From NCBI RefSeq assembly GCF_031755915.1, contig NC_083379.1:23498001-23562000 (forward strand): a stretch of DNA of 64,000 bases, in the 5' to 3' direction. Below, piece by piece: positions 34,441 to 47,860 of this stretch. The notes beneath the pieces were generated by a model that was not told where the DNA came from, made no database searches, and saw nothing but the letters and a program-made list of their open reading frames with translations. The position numbers and the translations under genes were made by a program. This DNA comes from Ziziphus jujuba (lineage: Eukaryota > Streptophyta > Magnoliopsida > Rosales > Rhamnaceae). Every line of letters starts with the position of its first letter. The stretch's first letter is position 1.

Positions 34441-37400
34441 TAAATTACCAATTTATCTTTAGTTAGTCCATCGTTATTCCATGTTCATTTTTCTAATAAA
34501 AATTTAAAACATTTTCAAGATTGTTATCCATGCTATGTACAAATTAACATTTTAGAAATTTATGTAGTATAAATATATATATATATATAGTTGATTTGAA
34601 AATTATTTTTCAATGATAATATGTAGAAAATTATTTATAATTATTAATTGAGTACATATTTTTTAGTAAGTTTTTTTTTTAATTTGACTTTTATGAGAAA
34701 ATTTTTAATTTTAAGGAAATTTTATAATAGCTTTTAAAAGTAGAAACTCATGTTAATAGTATTTTTTTTTTCTTATTACATAAGTTTAATGGATTGTTTA
34801 AACAAATCTGTTGAAACTTTTTGTTGAGTGACTGTCTATTTTTTATGTGGCACAAAAAAAAAAGAAAAAAAGTAACAAACATAGCTATTCAAAATGTTTT
34901 TTTATAATTTATAAGAAAAGAAAAGTTGTTAAGTAAAATTATAAGGAAATGTAACAATTTTACCTTTAAAAATAAACAGACGTTCATGTGAACTTCAAGT
35001 GAATGTAAATATGAAATTTTCTTATGGATCCAACTTTTTTGTAAATGTCTTTCACATCAAATTATATGTAATTTAGAGAAATATTATACATAATTAATTG
35101 CATATAATTAAGCTATAAACACATACCATGCATGCATGGGTGCATATCGTCCATCATTGTAGAATTGTGTAAATTTATTTACCTATATATACAAAATTTT
35201 TCTCTCATCTATAAAATCCCAAATGAATTTTGTTAGGAAGATTTTGAATTACATGTAATCTAGCTTCTTTTATATATAACCAGTGTTTAGTTACATATAA
35301 TCTGTGGTCTATCAAATAACTAGTATTTCCTGGATAAAAAATTAACTATATTACATACATATAGAAAATTACTAATTTAGAATCTATTTATTTTGTTTTT
35401 GTTTTTATTTTTAATTTATACTCAGTAATATGAAAAAAAGGATGTATACAAAAGTGGAGAATGAGAAAATGGACTCTCAGTTCTCAAACTATTAGTTGGA
35501 TATGAATGGTAGCTTTATCTATCATGTACCTGCTCATGTACTTAATGCATTGTAATAAAAATGTGATGAATGGAAAACACACATGCTGCAAGTAGGCAAA
35601 GCTTCCATCATCAGAACCAAAGTGGCGATAATCTGCTTTGAGCAAAATTGAAATCACACTTCCACTAATTGACAAACTATGTGATGCCAAACCCCAAAAA
35701 AGAAAAAAAAAAAAAAACTAATTTATGATTCATGTCATTATGCTCTTATGTGTACATTTATGTATTAGGAAGCTAAATTATAATAAATCCAACTAAGTAG
35801 ATGATGATGATGATGATGGAATGGAATGGGATTAAAGTTTTTAAGAAGCTGATTCCGATTAAAAGCACCCATCCCATGCAAATTATCAAGCAGATTGTCT
35901 TCACTCTTGTATACTGCAACTATAATGAGTAAACCTATGGCCTCTGTGCAATCTGTCCTACCATTAACAGCGACCCATGAAAAACCAAACGGAGAAAAAC
36001 AAAAACACAATAAAGAAAAGGTTAATAAATGAATTAATAGTTCATCTCATGCATATATAGTACAATTTGAATATTAATTTATTATCTCTTACCACACTTT
36101 ATTATGATGATTAAGGCCAATAACACCAAACAGAATGAACAGTAAAGTTAATGTAACAACTATGAGTAATATGATTATTGGATATCATGGTTTTTATTAT
36201 TATTATATTTATTATTATATTATTATGTTTGTTTATGGAGCATTATTAATAGGGGGCATTTGAATAATAGTAGGGGGAATTAACAGGAGAGTCAAACCTT
36301 GGAATGGGGCATGCATGAAGAGGATACGGAAAATTCCAGTGAAGTAGTGGTCATACATGGTTTTTTAATTAAGAAAGAATCTAATGCCTTTACAAATCCA
36401 TGCTTAGAAGTTCCGGACTGTAGCTTATGGAAGTTTCAAGTGCTGCAGGTCCTGTGGGTCCCTGAGAATGTTGGGGAAGGACATTTCCTCTTTTTATATT
36501 TTATATTTTATATTTTTTTTGGTTAAAAAAAATTTGAGTGTGCCATTTAAGAAATCTAATTTATTAATTATTTTATTTGTCCATTTGAGAGAGAGAATGA
36601 GTCCACAAGTTGGTAGGGCTCTATGGAAATTGATTAGGGGAGTGATGTCGAGGGTTTCTTCCACTTTGTGAAATTATTATTTATATATCATGTTAATTTG
36701 TTTTAGTAATTGTTTAGAAATCAAAAGAAATTAAACATAGGAAAATAATGGTATCTATTGAGAAGCTAGCTCAGCTCATTCTCTTGCCTAAGCTGTTAAA
36801 GGGCCTTTTTTTTTTTTTTTTTTTTTTTTCATCTTACTTTTTTGCACAAACATATGTATTGTTAAGGGATTTGAAAATTCTATAATCATGCTTCCATAAT
36901 TGTGGTAATCTTGGGAGTGATCTGCTCATGCTATCAAAAAATTCTCTATATTGACAACCTTCTTGTTGTCCATTATCCACGGAACTGTTTTCAGAGGAAT
37001 AATTAAAAGAGAAAAGAAAAAAAATAATAAAAGCGATGGAATTATTTTTTTTTTCCGTTTTTGTTTTTGAAAATTTTTTTAGAGGACGTAAATATAAATA
37101 AAACCTAACTTCAAAAGCATATTAGAATTATTAATGATTTTTTTTTTCTTTATGTTTTTCCCTTCTATCTGAACCAGGCACCAGACAAGTTGATTCTTAC
37201 GGAAGACCTTTTTGAATTCATAAGTTCTCAAAAAGAGGAAGAGACATGTATATGAAGGGTAGTAGTCTAATTAGTGTTTTTGAGAAGAACATGGTGTTTC
37301 TAAGGGAAATTAAAAATAATTAAAAGGAACATGGTGTAGCAAACTTCCAGCCAAAGGCGTCGGAAAAAGAGAGGAAAAAAAAAAAAAAAAAAAAGGAAAA

Positions 37401-37914
37401 ATTCCAACCAAACCAAATCAAAAGTAATATTGCATCAGGGAAAAAAAAAATAAATAAATAAAGATATTCCACTTCCTGGTTAGGCCCAAACCACATCCTT
37501 CAATACCCCGGCCCAAAAGTATGCCATTTAATAAACCCAATTAGCTGGTTAGATGGTCAAAACTAGCAACAAAACACCCGTACAAAAATAAATAAATAAA
37601 TAGTTATATTTGTGGTAATAATGAAGATAGTTATATTTGTGAGGGTTAAATACGGGAGTGGCTAACTAAAAAACAACAGGAGGATTATAATAGTGGTTCA
37701 ATTTCGATCCAGATTATATTATTGTAATCTTAGAAACTCTTTTTTTCAATTAGGACTACTACTGTACTCTTAAAAACTCGTTATACTTGTTTTTTATGGA
37801 CAATCTTTGTATCCGTGCTGTTTCTAAAAAAAAGTTTATAGATTCAAGTCTAATAGTGAAGAATATAAAAAATTTGCTGAGAAAGATATCACTGAGCTAT
37901 TATGTACTGAGATA
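34441..37914. other. Intergenic DNA
   Basis: AT-rich with many homopolymer runs (for example poly-T at 36807-36829 and poly-A at 37375-37394). Frames of up to 81 codons at 35484-36010 and 36299-36671 do not resemble known proteins and lack convincing context. I find no gene here. Confidence 0.5.
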
Positions 37915-37923
37915 TTATATATT

Positions 37924-38293
37924 GGATTAAATACACTTTGCGTCTTTGAATTATTACATCTTTTGACCTTTACCACTTAAAACTTTATTAAATTTCAAAT
38001 TGACACTTGAATTATTAATTGTTTTTATGTCATTTTAGTGCAATTCTTCAATTTTTATGATAAACTTCACTAAACTTAGGCAACAAACATCAATTAAAAA
38101 TGAAATAATTTTTTTTTTCAATCGAATTACATTAGTTGTAAATGATTAAGTTTATAAAATTCATTTATAAAAATGCATAATTAAACTAAAATGATATAAA
38201 AACAATAGTTCAGGTGACAATGTGATACTTTTGAAGTTTAGGTGCTAACATACAAAAAGTGTAATAATTCAGAGGATTAAGCGTATTTAACCC
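37924..38293. mobile_element. Foldback MITE, possibly Mutator-type
   Basis: The 370-bp unit begins GGATTAAATAC and ends GTATTTAACCC. Its two arms, roughly 37924-38075 and 38150-38293, are imperfect inverted copies along most of their length; both contain TGAATTATTACA near the tip and a TGTTTTTAT(G/A)TCATTTTAGT stretch further in. The flanks are TTATATATT (37915-37923) and TTATATATA (38294-38302), matching at 8 of 9 bases, the duplication size of Mutator-like elements. AT-rich flanks could match by chance. Confidence 0.6.
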
Positions 38294-38354
38294 TTATATA
38301 TATTTTTAGGTTTTTTTTTTTTTTAAATCTGAATATATTTTTAGGGTATGATAG

Positions 38355-38565
38355 TGTCAATTTATCACCTTAAGTTATTAACTAATTCTTAAAATATCAT
38401 GAAAATGAAATTTAAAATTTTAAAACATTAAATTATGATTTATTTAGTAAACATTAAAAAAAGTTAAGATAAGAAACTATTTTAGTAAAAGGGAGTTGTA
38501 CCAATGTAGAGTCTAATAACTCAAGTGGGGTGAAAAATTAGTTTGATAAAGTTTGAAAATTATTT
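38355..38565. repeat. Second possible foldback element
   Basis: ATCACCTTAAGTTATTAACT at 38362-38381 is mirrored by an inverted, diverged copy within 38505-38541 (TCTAATAACTCAAGTGGGGT). The arms are shorter and less similar than those of the neighbour, and no target duplication is clear. Confidence 0.35.
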
Positions 38566-39435
38566 TACTTATTTTTCACATAAAAAAGTGGTTATCGGGA
38601 GGAACATTAAACTAAAATGTTTAAAAGAATATTTCTTGCAAAGAAATAAAAAATAATAAAGGGTACAATTTATTCATTTTATTTTTAGCCAGGAGACACT
38701 ACTTATTCTAATAAAATAAATAATAATTTATTTGTATTTTAAATCTATATATAAAAAAAAAAAAAGGGATTGAGGGGGCACTTGCCGCCTCGGTCTAATG
38801 TTGACCGGCCCTAAACCACAATTTTCTTCAAATAAAAAACACACAAGGAAAAATAAATTTGATAAATAAAAAATATGTACTAAGTTTTTGAAGAAAAAGA
38901 AAATATGTATTTTTTTTCTTTTGTTTTTGTTTCTTAACATGCATTCTAATTTAAGGGGGATTCATTTTGTGAGATTGACAAGTAGGTATTCCATCTCTAA
39001 GGGAAGCACATATACATAATCATATACATTGTGAAATTAGGGCCTCGACTTGTTTCTCATAGGTCTTTCTTGTCTACATCTAAGTTCCAACAGGCAAAGA
39101 ATCAGCTGGACATATAGGATTAAGACTCTATTCCACTAAAAATTGCATAGGCACTTGGGATTTTTATTTTTGGCTTGAAAGAAACCCTGTCCTCCTATTC
39201 AAAGCAGTGCAATCTAAGTGGAAGTTACATGGCTAGTAGTAATCATTTAGAGGGGAGCCAAACTCTAGGGATTAGGTATAATTCTTCTCAATATCTGTTT
39301 GCATAGAATGCAATGCTATTATTTATTTATTTTTGATGGATATCTTAATCTATAGAATCATTCTTGATTAGAGTCAAACACAAATTGTCTTATTTTAATC
39401 TACATTAAACTTGCAAAAGCCATTAATCAAGCTGT
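38566..39435. other. Intergenic DNA
   Basis: Short poly-A/T runs and a small GC-richer patch at 38766-38815. The 70-codon minus-strand frame at 38728-38940 is Phe/Lys-rich and unconvincing. I see nothing else. Confidence 0.5.
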
Positions 39436-39440
39436 TTAGC

Positions 39441-42105
39441 TGACACGACTGTCCTCGAAATCCTCTTTTGACATTCAAGTCGGTTCCCCTTAGGGACAGT
39501 CCTATTAGATTTTCTACTGAGAATCCGGTAGAGCTTCTCTATAATTTAGATATAGCCTCAAATGTACCTATGGATAAAAAATATTTCTAATACTATTCAA
39601 TGACAATAACAGCCTAATTGGCCATTACAACTCCAAATATATATGTATTTCCATATGTCATAAACAATGGATCTCATACTCAATTATCATGAAGAAAGAA
39701 AAGATAAGTAATATGGGATTATACACATCAGGGTTAGTCTACCAGAACAGTTCTAGAAGTACAAGTATTTGATACAAGGGAGGAGAATATATATATATAT
39801 ATATATACATATATTTAAGTATATATATATATATATTTAAGTACAAGTTCATTAGAATAGCACAACAAATATGAATATATACATCAACAATGGAGGATGG
39901 ATGTGATGATGATGCCTGGGTTTGTGGTGCGGTACCTTTCAGGAGTAGCCTAGGAAAATAGTTGAAAACATATAAAACGTGAGACAAGCTCAGTGAATGA
40001 AGATCAATGTATAGGAAGATATATATATATATATATATATTTGAAAATCTATTATTTTTTTCCAACACTTTCTTTTTTTCTTTTCAAAGTTCCCCTGTTT
40101 TGGAAAATGCTTCCACAAAACCCATCAAATATGTCCCCAAAATATAAAATATAAGAAATTTGGAACTCAATAAAAACCACCAAATTTCATAAAAGAAAAA
40201 GATTTCAAATGTCGTAGTATATTATCAAAATTTAAGGAGACATATTGAAACACATAGAACATTATCAAAATCCACAAATCTCCAATCCATAATCATATTA
40301 ATCCCATGTATAAACAAAAAATCCGTCTATTTCATGGATAAACATATAATTCGTAAATCTTATGTATATAGATATGATCATCCATCTTACATATAAGCAT
40401 ATAAAATGTCCATCTCATGGATAAACATATAATCTATCAATCTCATGTATATACATACTATCCATCTATCTCACATACAAACATATGATCTCTCTATCTC
40501 ATAAAACCTGTCTACCATGCTATATATCTAGTGCTATCAAGTGACCCTCGGTGTCCCAAGACCTCATGGGGAAGAGACGGAGGGGGAAAACATCATTACG
40601 ACCCTTTAGTGTTCCAAAGAAATTGTGGCAGTACCTTATCGTCACTCATTGTAATCAAGGATGACAATATATTTATATACGTATATATGTGTCATGATCA
40701 TAATAAATATCCAATATACTCACTGGTACTGTATAGTACCATATACCCAGTTAAGCCCAATCTCATCATTCAACCATTATTCATTTCCATTTCTCAAAAA
40801 AAAAAAACATATTGAAGTATATATATATATATATTAAAGATAGATGTATCATTTCACAAATTATTCAATAAATACCATTGGAATCCATAATTCCTTAAAA
40901 TGAAAAAATATGCTAGAAAGCCATGCCAAACCATATATCATGTAAATCATCAATCACACCCCCATATATATATAAATATATATTCATGTTTCCAAAAACG
41001 TGAGCATAATGATACAAAACCATGCTCATAACTCAAAATGTTTTCAAAAGTAAATATTCACTAATAGAGATAGGTCAAACTTAATTCAAAACCACCTAAT
41101 CACCTTTGATCCTACTCCAAGTGTCTAGAATAATATCAAAATATTCAGTTAAACCAAGGAAAAACACAATACTTGTTGTGTGCATGCTTCATATCCTAAT
41201 ATTGCTTCCACAATCAATTAATTCTAAATTTACATACTAACTCCTTCAAAATCTTACACAAACCTATTTTTCTTATGGTCCAAATTGGATATTTTCCATA
41301 TCTCCATAATTCCTTGAAATTAAGCTATGGGTTTTCTTCCATACGTCACAAGGAACTTAAATTAACCAACAATTGCTATAAAAAACAACAAATAACCAAC
41401 TAATGGTTCAAAAACTGAAAACTCTAACCCATAATTGGGTTTTCCTCAAAACTCCACTAAAATCCATAAATTATCTATTAAAAGAAAGTCCAAGAGATGT
41501 AAAACATGTTGATACGAAAAGTGTCCATGGATTATTGGAACTATCAAAGAAAGTTTGAGCCAAAATTAATTCTTGAGGATCTGGTATAATAGAGAGGCTT
41601 TTAGGTTTAAATAACATAAAAAATTAGAATTAAAAGTTCGAAAACTAGTTGAAAGGACTCTCCTCTATTGTCAAACTTACCAAATCCTAATAATTGGAAA
41701 ATGGGTCCCAACACAAATTTCTGATTAGATTTTGGCCAACTTTAACCACTATTCGATAATAGCTTGGTGCCAATGTGTTCCTCGCTTTATATGGTTTCCA
41801 ACGGTACTAACGGTGAAGCAATAAAGGTTTATACCTTAGGATACGAAGCTTTTAAAATGGTAAGTTGGAGAGAGAAAGTGTGGAGGTATAGAGAAAGAAA
41901 AGTAAGAGAAAACATGAAAAATGATTGAATTTCAGACAAAAATTACTTAAAATTGAATGGCTCCTATAGAGATTTCAAAATTGGTTAAAAAATCCCGAGA
42001 TGGATCTCCTTAGGTTGAGTTTCAAAGAGGTATCCCAAAAACTCAAATTAATCAAACCATTCAAAAACTCAAATTTTAGGTTGCTACTTAGGATGGGTTA
42101 TTACA
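39441..42105 (-). mobile_element. Solo LTR of the long TGTAAYAACCC family
   Basis: On the minus strand it starts TGTAATAACCCATCC (from 42105) and ends GGACAGTCGTGTCA (at 39441). Both sides carry TTAGC (39436-39440 and 42106-42110), a perfect 5-bp target duplication. At 2665 bp with no coding sequence between two matching flanks, it is best explained as a solo LTR left by recombination between the two LTRs of a retrotransposon. A GC-richer stretch at 40530-40640 is shared with the copy at 43318 in inverse orientation. TA microsatellites lie at 39789-39830 and 40021-40040. Confidence 0.8.
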
Positions 42106-42110
42106 TTAGC

Positions 42111-43312
42111 CATGTTTAATAGGATTCCACATTAGTTAAAAGTGTGGTCCCTTGAGTATGGAATAACAGGGTTATTCTGTGGCTTATATTAAATAAAGTT
42201 ATTATTACTGTTAGTCTCTAAGTTATATTATATTTGCATTTTCATTTTCAAATAAATTTTTTTTTTGGCACTTTGGTCCCTAAATTTTAGTTTTTGTTAT
42301 AGGTCTTTTAAAACTATTTTTAGTTTTAATTTTTACTAATTTTGAATTGTGCAATGTACTTGCTACAACATGCAATGGTCTTACAGGGTTGTCAAATTTT
42401 GTAATTTTGTTTACATATTGCAATAGGTGCATTGCATGTCACAAGTTGCAAAAAAATTAGACTAAAACAGTTTTAAGGATCAAATTGTAACAAAAACTAA
42501 AGTTCATGAACTAAAATGCCAATAGGACCTAGACATAGGTCTGAGGAGCCTTGGGCTTCCTTCCCCTTTTCGATTTTTAATTTTTTTCTAGTCTCATTAA
42601 GTTACATATTTGTTTAGGAAAGAGGTAATTGCCCTCCGCACTCCCCCCCCCCCCGGGCGGCCAAAAAAAAAGAAAAAAAGAAAAAAAATTATTTTTAAGT
42701 AAAACACTTAAAATATTTACCTACATTTATAATAATAGTTACTCCTAATCAAATAAATATAATGAATTTAATTCCTAATGATAATATATCTAATTAATAA
42801 TTTAATGCATTTTCTTATAATCATGTCGTTGATCAAATTTTAGTTTTGATTTTTAATCTATTTTTCTATTTGATTATTTATATAACTATTTTTATTTTTC
42901 TAATAGTTGCTAGTATCAATAATTTCTAACAACCCATTTATCAAAATCTTACTAAAATAACACAATATCTCAAATCTCCCCATTAAATGAATATTTACAA
43001 GTCCAAAAATAAAACCCTATAAGTGAAAAATCAAATACAAAAGAAACAATCGAAATAGTTCCAAATCTAACTTAAACTTCAATTCTTAATATGTACTTCC
43101 AAACTCTGCCACCCAACTAGTCCTCAACTAAAAGTCCTACAAAAAGATTGAGAATAGAATGATAAGTGTAGATTCTAAGTGATGGGTTTTAATATACACG
43201 CCAAAAGTAATAATAATTCTATCATAGCAAAATAGTTACAAGTACATGCATAAACTCAACATTAATGCATTTCATATGCTATAGGGTTTAGGTTTTGGTA
43301 GAAAAAAAAATC
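42111..43312. other. DNA between two long LTR copies
   Basis: It holds a foldback element (42265-42523), a homopolymer C run with CCCGGGCGGCC (about 42643-42661), poly-A stretches, and otherwise AT-rich sequence without genes. Confidence 0.5.
42265..42523. mobile_element. Foldback MITE-like element
   Basis: Arms 42265-42325 and 42463-42523 are inverted copies: TTGGCACTTTGGTCCCTAAA at one end, ATTGGCATTTTAGTTCATGA at the other when read inward, both followed by TTTAGTTTTTGTTA and a stretch ending TTTTAAAACT or CTTAAAACTG. The loop is about 137 bp. No target duplication is clear. Confidence 0.55.
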
Positions 43313-43317
43313 TTAAC

Positions 43318-45749
43318 TGTAACAACCCATACGAGAGAGAATACTTAAAATTATACAAGTTTGACTAGGTTTTACAATTTGACTACATGTGGATCCCAAT
43401 ATTTGCCCTTTTAATTTGAACAATATTTAGTTTTAACTGGTATATTATTGCATAGAGCTCATCAGCATGAATTCATAAAGTGGTAGCATGTCTAATTCTG
43501 AATTACAGTTAAAAAGTTATAGTTCTGTAAAGTTTAGATATCATTATTTTATCAATGTTTCATACCAGTACCTATTTTTGTTTGTTAATGCACCCAAGGC
43601 CTACTTATACCTAGGGAAGCATGTCGTGGAATGATGAACTTTGAAAATGTCTAAACTACCCTAAAATTTCCCTTAAAACCCAAAAACCTCAGATACCATT
43701 GGGCACCACGAACGCAATTCAAACCTGAAATTGAACTTTAAATTCTCCAAATAAGGCTACAAATTCTTAACTTGACCATACCCCTTGAATTTCTGACTTG
43801 GCCACCAAAAAGTATGACAAAAAATTGTCAGACACATCCAGATTGTGGCTTTTTATCTCGATGATGAAATTTCCATTGAACTTAATTTTGGCTAAATTTC
43901 AGCCATTTCAAATTGTGCTTCTAGTCTTCCCCATATTTTGGAATTCTTGACTTTTAACATGGCCTCCATTTGCTCCAATTCCTCACTTTTTAGGAGATGT
44001 AACAACCTCAACTTTGGCCAAAGCTTTGGATGCATTTTTTTGTCACTAACAATATTTTGGACCATAGTGTGCTTAAAATCTTGTTACCCATTCCACATCT
44101 CCAATTTGGTATATTATTTGTTAATTTTTGACATCATTAGAATATATTTCTATTTTTGGGTCAATTAGTTTAATACCGCATAAAATTAGACTATGTTTAA
44201 ATAATCTAGGATCAAATTGATGTCAAGTATAAAATAAATGTTATTTGGACCCATTGGAAGGTTTAATTTGATAAAACTAGCCTTCAAATGAAAAAAAAAA
44301 CCCCAATTTTGGATGTTGGGTTTTATGGGTTCTTGGTATAATTGGACCATTTGGTGTAGAATTTACTTAATTTTATAGTTGTATAAATTATTTTAAGATA
44401 TTTGATATGTAGCAATGTCTTTGGTTAGTTTTTGGAGTCTGAAAAATATTTTATTATATTGTAGACATCTATATTACATCTAAAGATGACCTTGTAAAGG
44501 AGTATGAGTGCTCGTCAACAGTATCAATGAGTGATTTATATTTTAAATTGATTTTAGATGCATAAGTACAATAATTACATGGTTTAAATATTATATTTTT
44601 ATGGTTTGAAGAGTAAATGCTTAATTTATGCGTATATAGTTATTTACGTTCACATATGTATGTTATCAATTCATTTTTTTTTTTTTGTAATACTTTAGAT
44701 GACTCTAGATTCTATTATGCTCTTAGTAAACTTGTGAATAATGATATTCAAAATGTATTAGTAATTGCATTCATGATCTACTCCCATGGTTGTTAACTTT
44801 AATTCTTACGAGATGGAAATTATTAGTTGGAAATAGAAAAGTTGGACAATATTGTTTGATTAGTTTTATGTATGATATGTGAAATTATGACATGTTGGAT
44901 TTTTTGGTATGGTGGGTTGGAATTTAGGTTGGTGATCATGGAGTATATATACACGATTTGATTGTATGGTTGGATGGTGATATTGAGTTTATCAAATTAG
45001 TGAACCATAGATTAATAGTACATAACGGATACTGGATAATGGATATTAGATATTGGATATTGATCAGCATCACTATACATATATTATCATCCTATACTAT
45101 AGAGAGTAATGATGACGATTATAACCCCCCCCCCCCCCCCCTCGGTCCCCTCAATGACGCCTTTAGGATGCTAAATGATCGTAATGATGTTTCCCCCTTC
45201 CCTTTTTTTTAGTGGTGCTTTGGGACACCAAGGGCCACTTCATAGTACTAGATATATAATATGGTACACTAATGGTCAGTTGGTAAATGCACACTTCTTC
45301 GCTCTGAAATATAATAAATAAATGATATTTCTTGTTTTATAAATGTTATAGCTTATAAATCTTTGATGCATGATTGTATATTGTTATCTATTTGCATATT
45401 TGTTTTATTTGACTAAGCTTTGGAACCTAAAGAATGGGTTTTGGTGACGATGATTTTTAAATAGGAAATTTTTCAAAAGAATGGTAATGCAAGATCTTGA
45501 AAGACGGTTTCTCAAGAACTAAATGGTTATTTTCATATTGTACTATACCACTAATAGAGATATTTGTATCTTACATTATATTTGTTTTTAAATTCATTCC
45601 CCTACGCTTTAGCAGTTAGCAAATAGCTTACTTTACACATCACTTATCGTTTCATATTTTTCACAACAATATCATTATTTATCTTTCCATGTTTATCTTT
45701 TTTTTCCTAACCTATTCGCATCAATTGTATAACTTAAATTTTCAAATAT
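43318..45749 (+). mobile_element. Long LTR copy B of the TGTAAYAACCC family, plus orientation
   Basis: It begins TGTAACAACCCATACG at 43318. Homology with the 39441 and 45750 copies is seen at several points: the block around 45150-45250 (CTTTGGGACACCAAGGGCCA) mirrors 40530-40610, and 44080-44300 (CTTGTTACCCATTCCACA on) mirrors 47320-47570. Its 3' end is not found; at 45750 the next copy begins in the opposite direction. A run of about 18 C lies at 45125-45142. The 76- and 84-codon frames inside are not conserved proteins. Confidence 0.6.
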
Positions 45750-46568
45750 TGACAGGACCGCTCCAGGATCGTTCTTGGACACCAAAGTGATCTGGATTAG
45801 GGAAGCCCTACTGAATTTCCTATAAAAAATCTAGAAAAATCTCACTGTAATTGGACGTAATCCAATAGTACAAATAAAATAACATAATATATATATATAT
45901 ATATATATATATTTTTTTTACAGAATTCTCACAAAATCATCAATATATAAAAGCCATACACATTAGGTTTATTCACTAGAACAATCTAAGGAGTACAATG
46001 AACCAGTGCATGAATATCAAAAGTGCTTAATATAAAGTACAAATAAGAATTCATTAAAGAAAGAATAATTACTATAATTAGAGTCAAGGGAAAAGAAATG
46101 ATACATCAGCAATGGAATATCATACAAACAATAAAGGTGCTTGGACGTAATGGATGTAACCTATCAACTGAGGCATAGAGGAATAGTTTAAAAACAAAAT
46201 TACGAGACAAGCTTAATAAGTTGAATAAAATTATAACATGAAAACTTCATTTATCTTTAAAGTAATTATCTCAAAACCTCACTTTTGAAAGTTTCTTTAT
46301 TTTTGTAAAATATATTTCACAAAACCCATGAATTTTTCTCAAAAAATATGGCAAATTTCATATTTCATATAAATATATTAGTAAATATAATACTAGCCTG
46401 CCATGCTCAATACAAAATTCTATTATACAATCCTTAGCATCTTAAGATATCATAGAGCTAATGAGGAGGGGGAAACTGTTATAGATCCTTGGTGCCCTTA
46501 AGGCATAGAAGAGCTGAGACCTCTCAACCAGCCTTTGCATCATGTGATAATAGTAAAGGGTTGAGTCA

Positions 46569-46600
<32 letters not shown>

Positions 46601-47860
46601 AATTGTATGCATAACCAAATCCATATCTATATCTGTAATATAGTATTGCTTGGCATACAGTATCACTAATCCATATCTCATATATATCCCTTAATAAAAT
46701 ATCATTTATTTCCTTATATCTATACTTAAAGATTATTGTAACTATTTGACATATCATATGCGATCATATGTTGACATATCATATGCGATCATATATAAAT
46801 AAACTTAATAAAATGGTCAGATTGTAAATATTCTTTTGATGGTACAAATATTATCATATAAAGTTATATAACAGTAATAAAAGGAATTACCAAAACTTTT
46901 CAAATATGAAAATCTACAATTTGATTATAAGCATATCAAAGTTTAGAAACAAATAAAAACTTATCGAAAATCACATGAAATGATAACTTTTATGTATATT
47001 CACATTTATAATATAATCGTATAACCAAAATTTATATAAAATTTCAAGAAACCGTGACCTATTTATTTAACATGCTATAAAAATATTTAGGAAAATAAAT
47101 CAACTCACAAAGATACAGTTCACTGCTGATCCACTATCAGATCACTTCTAGTCTCCATTTTGATGCCTAAAGTATAACAACAAAAACATTATTTAGGCTT
47201 TCAAAAATTAAGCTGAAGTCACTGGTGCAAATTAACTATCTTAAAATAACTTTTACAACACTCCTATTACCAAAGTTGGTCACCAAAGTTTCTAATTATA
47301 ATGCGAGCCCTTAATAACCATACCTAAAATTGAATTTTTTCACTTGAAGGTTAATTTTATGAAATTGAACCTTCTAATGGGTTCTATAAACATCTAATTA
47401 CACAAATTCAACTTCAATTTGTCCAATTTATCCCATTTTTATTCAAACAAAATCCAATTTTATCCAGTATTAAACTAATTGATCCAAAATGAAGAAAATA
47501 TTAAACGATATCCAAAATTTTCATACTTTGTATCAATAAAAAGCTTGTGGAATGGGTAACAAGAATATAAACTCACCTTGGTCCAAAAACATCGATGATG
47601 GTAGGAAAATATGTTGCAAAAATTTTGTTAGAAGGTGAGTCATAGCTACCAACTTTGGATAGTTGATCTGGGTGTATTTGGCCATTGTGTGTTATGAAAT
47701 TTGGTGGCCTGGCTGTTCTCTAGGTGGCCAATACGATGGTCCGATGTGTGTTGCTCATAGCTAGCAAGGGATTGGTCAGTTCTACAAAACTCGATGAGGC
47801 ATGGTGGTGGGTTGTTTGATTTTGATAGGTCGGGTTTGGTTTGACTGGGTCAGAAGCTAG
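45750..47860 (-). mobile_element. Long LTR copy C of the same family, minus orientation, truncated
   Basis: On the minus strand it ends GGAGCGGTCCTGTCA at 45750, like GGACAGTCGTGTCA in the 39441 copy. Matches to copy B run to about 47740. The expected TGTAA start is missing; at about 47861 sequence passes into gypsy pol. TA and AAT microsatellites lie at 45888-45911 and 46569-46602. No coding sequence is seen. Confidence 0.6.

Noticed and set aside
39739..40068. 109-codon minus-strand frame
   Set aside because: Mostly Ile/Tyr repeats from TA microsatellites inside the solo LTR; no protein-like core.
45119..45142. Poly-C run as a possible functional G-quadruplex
   Set aside because: A lone homopolymer in an LTR copy, with the related copies lacking it; more likely slippage or a sequencing/assembly effect.
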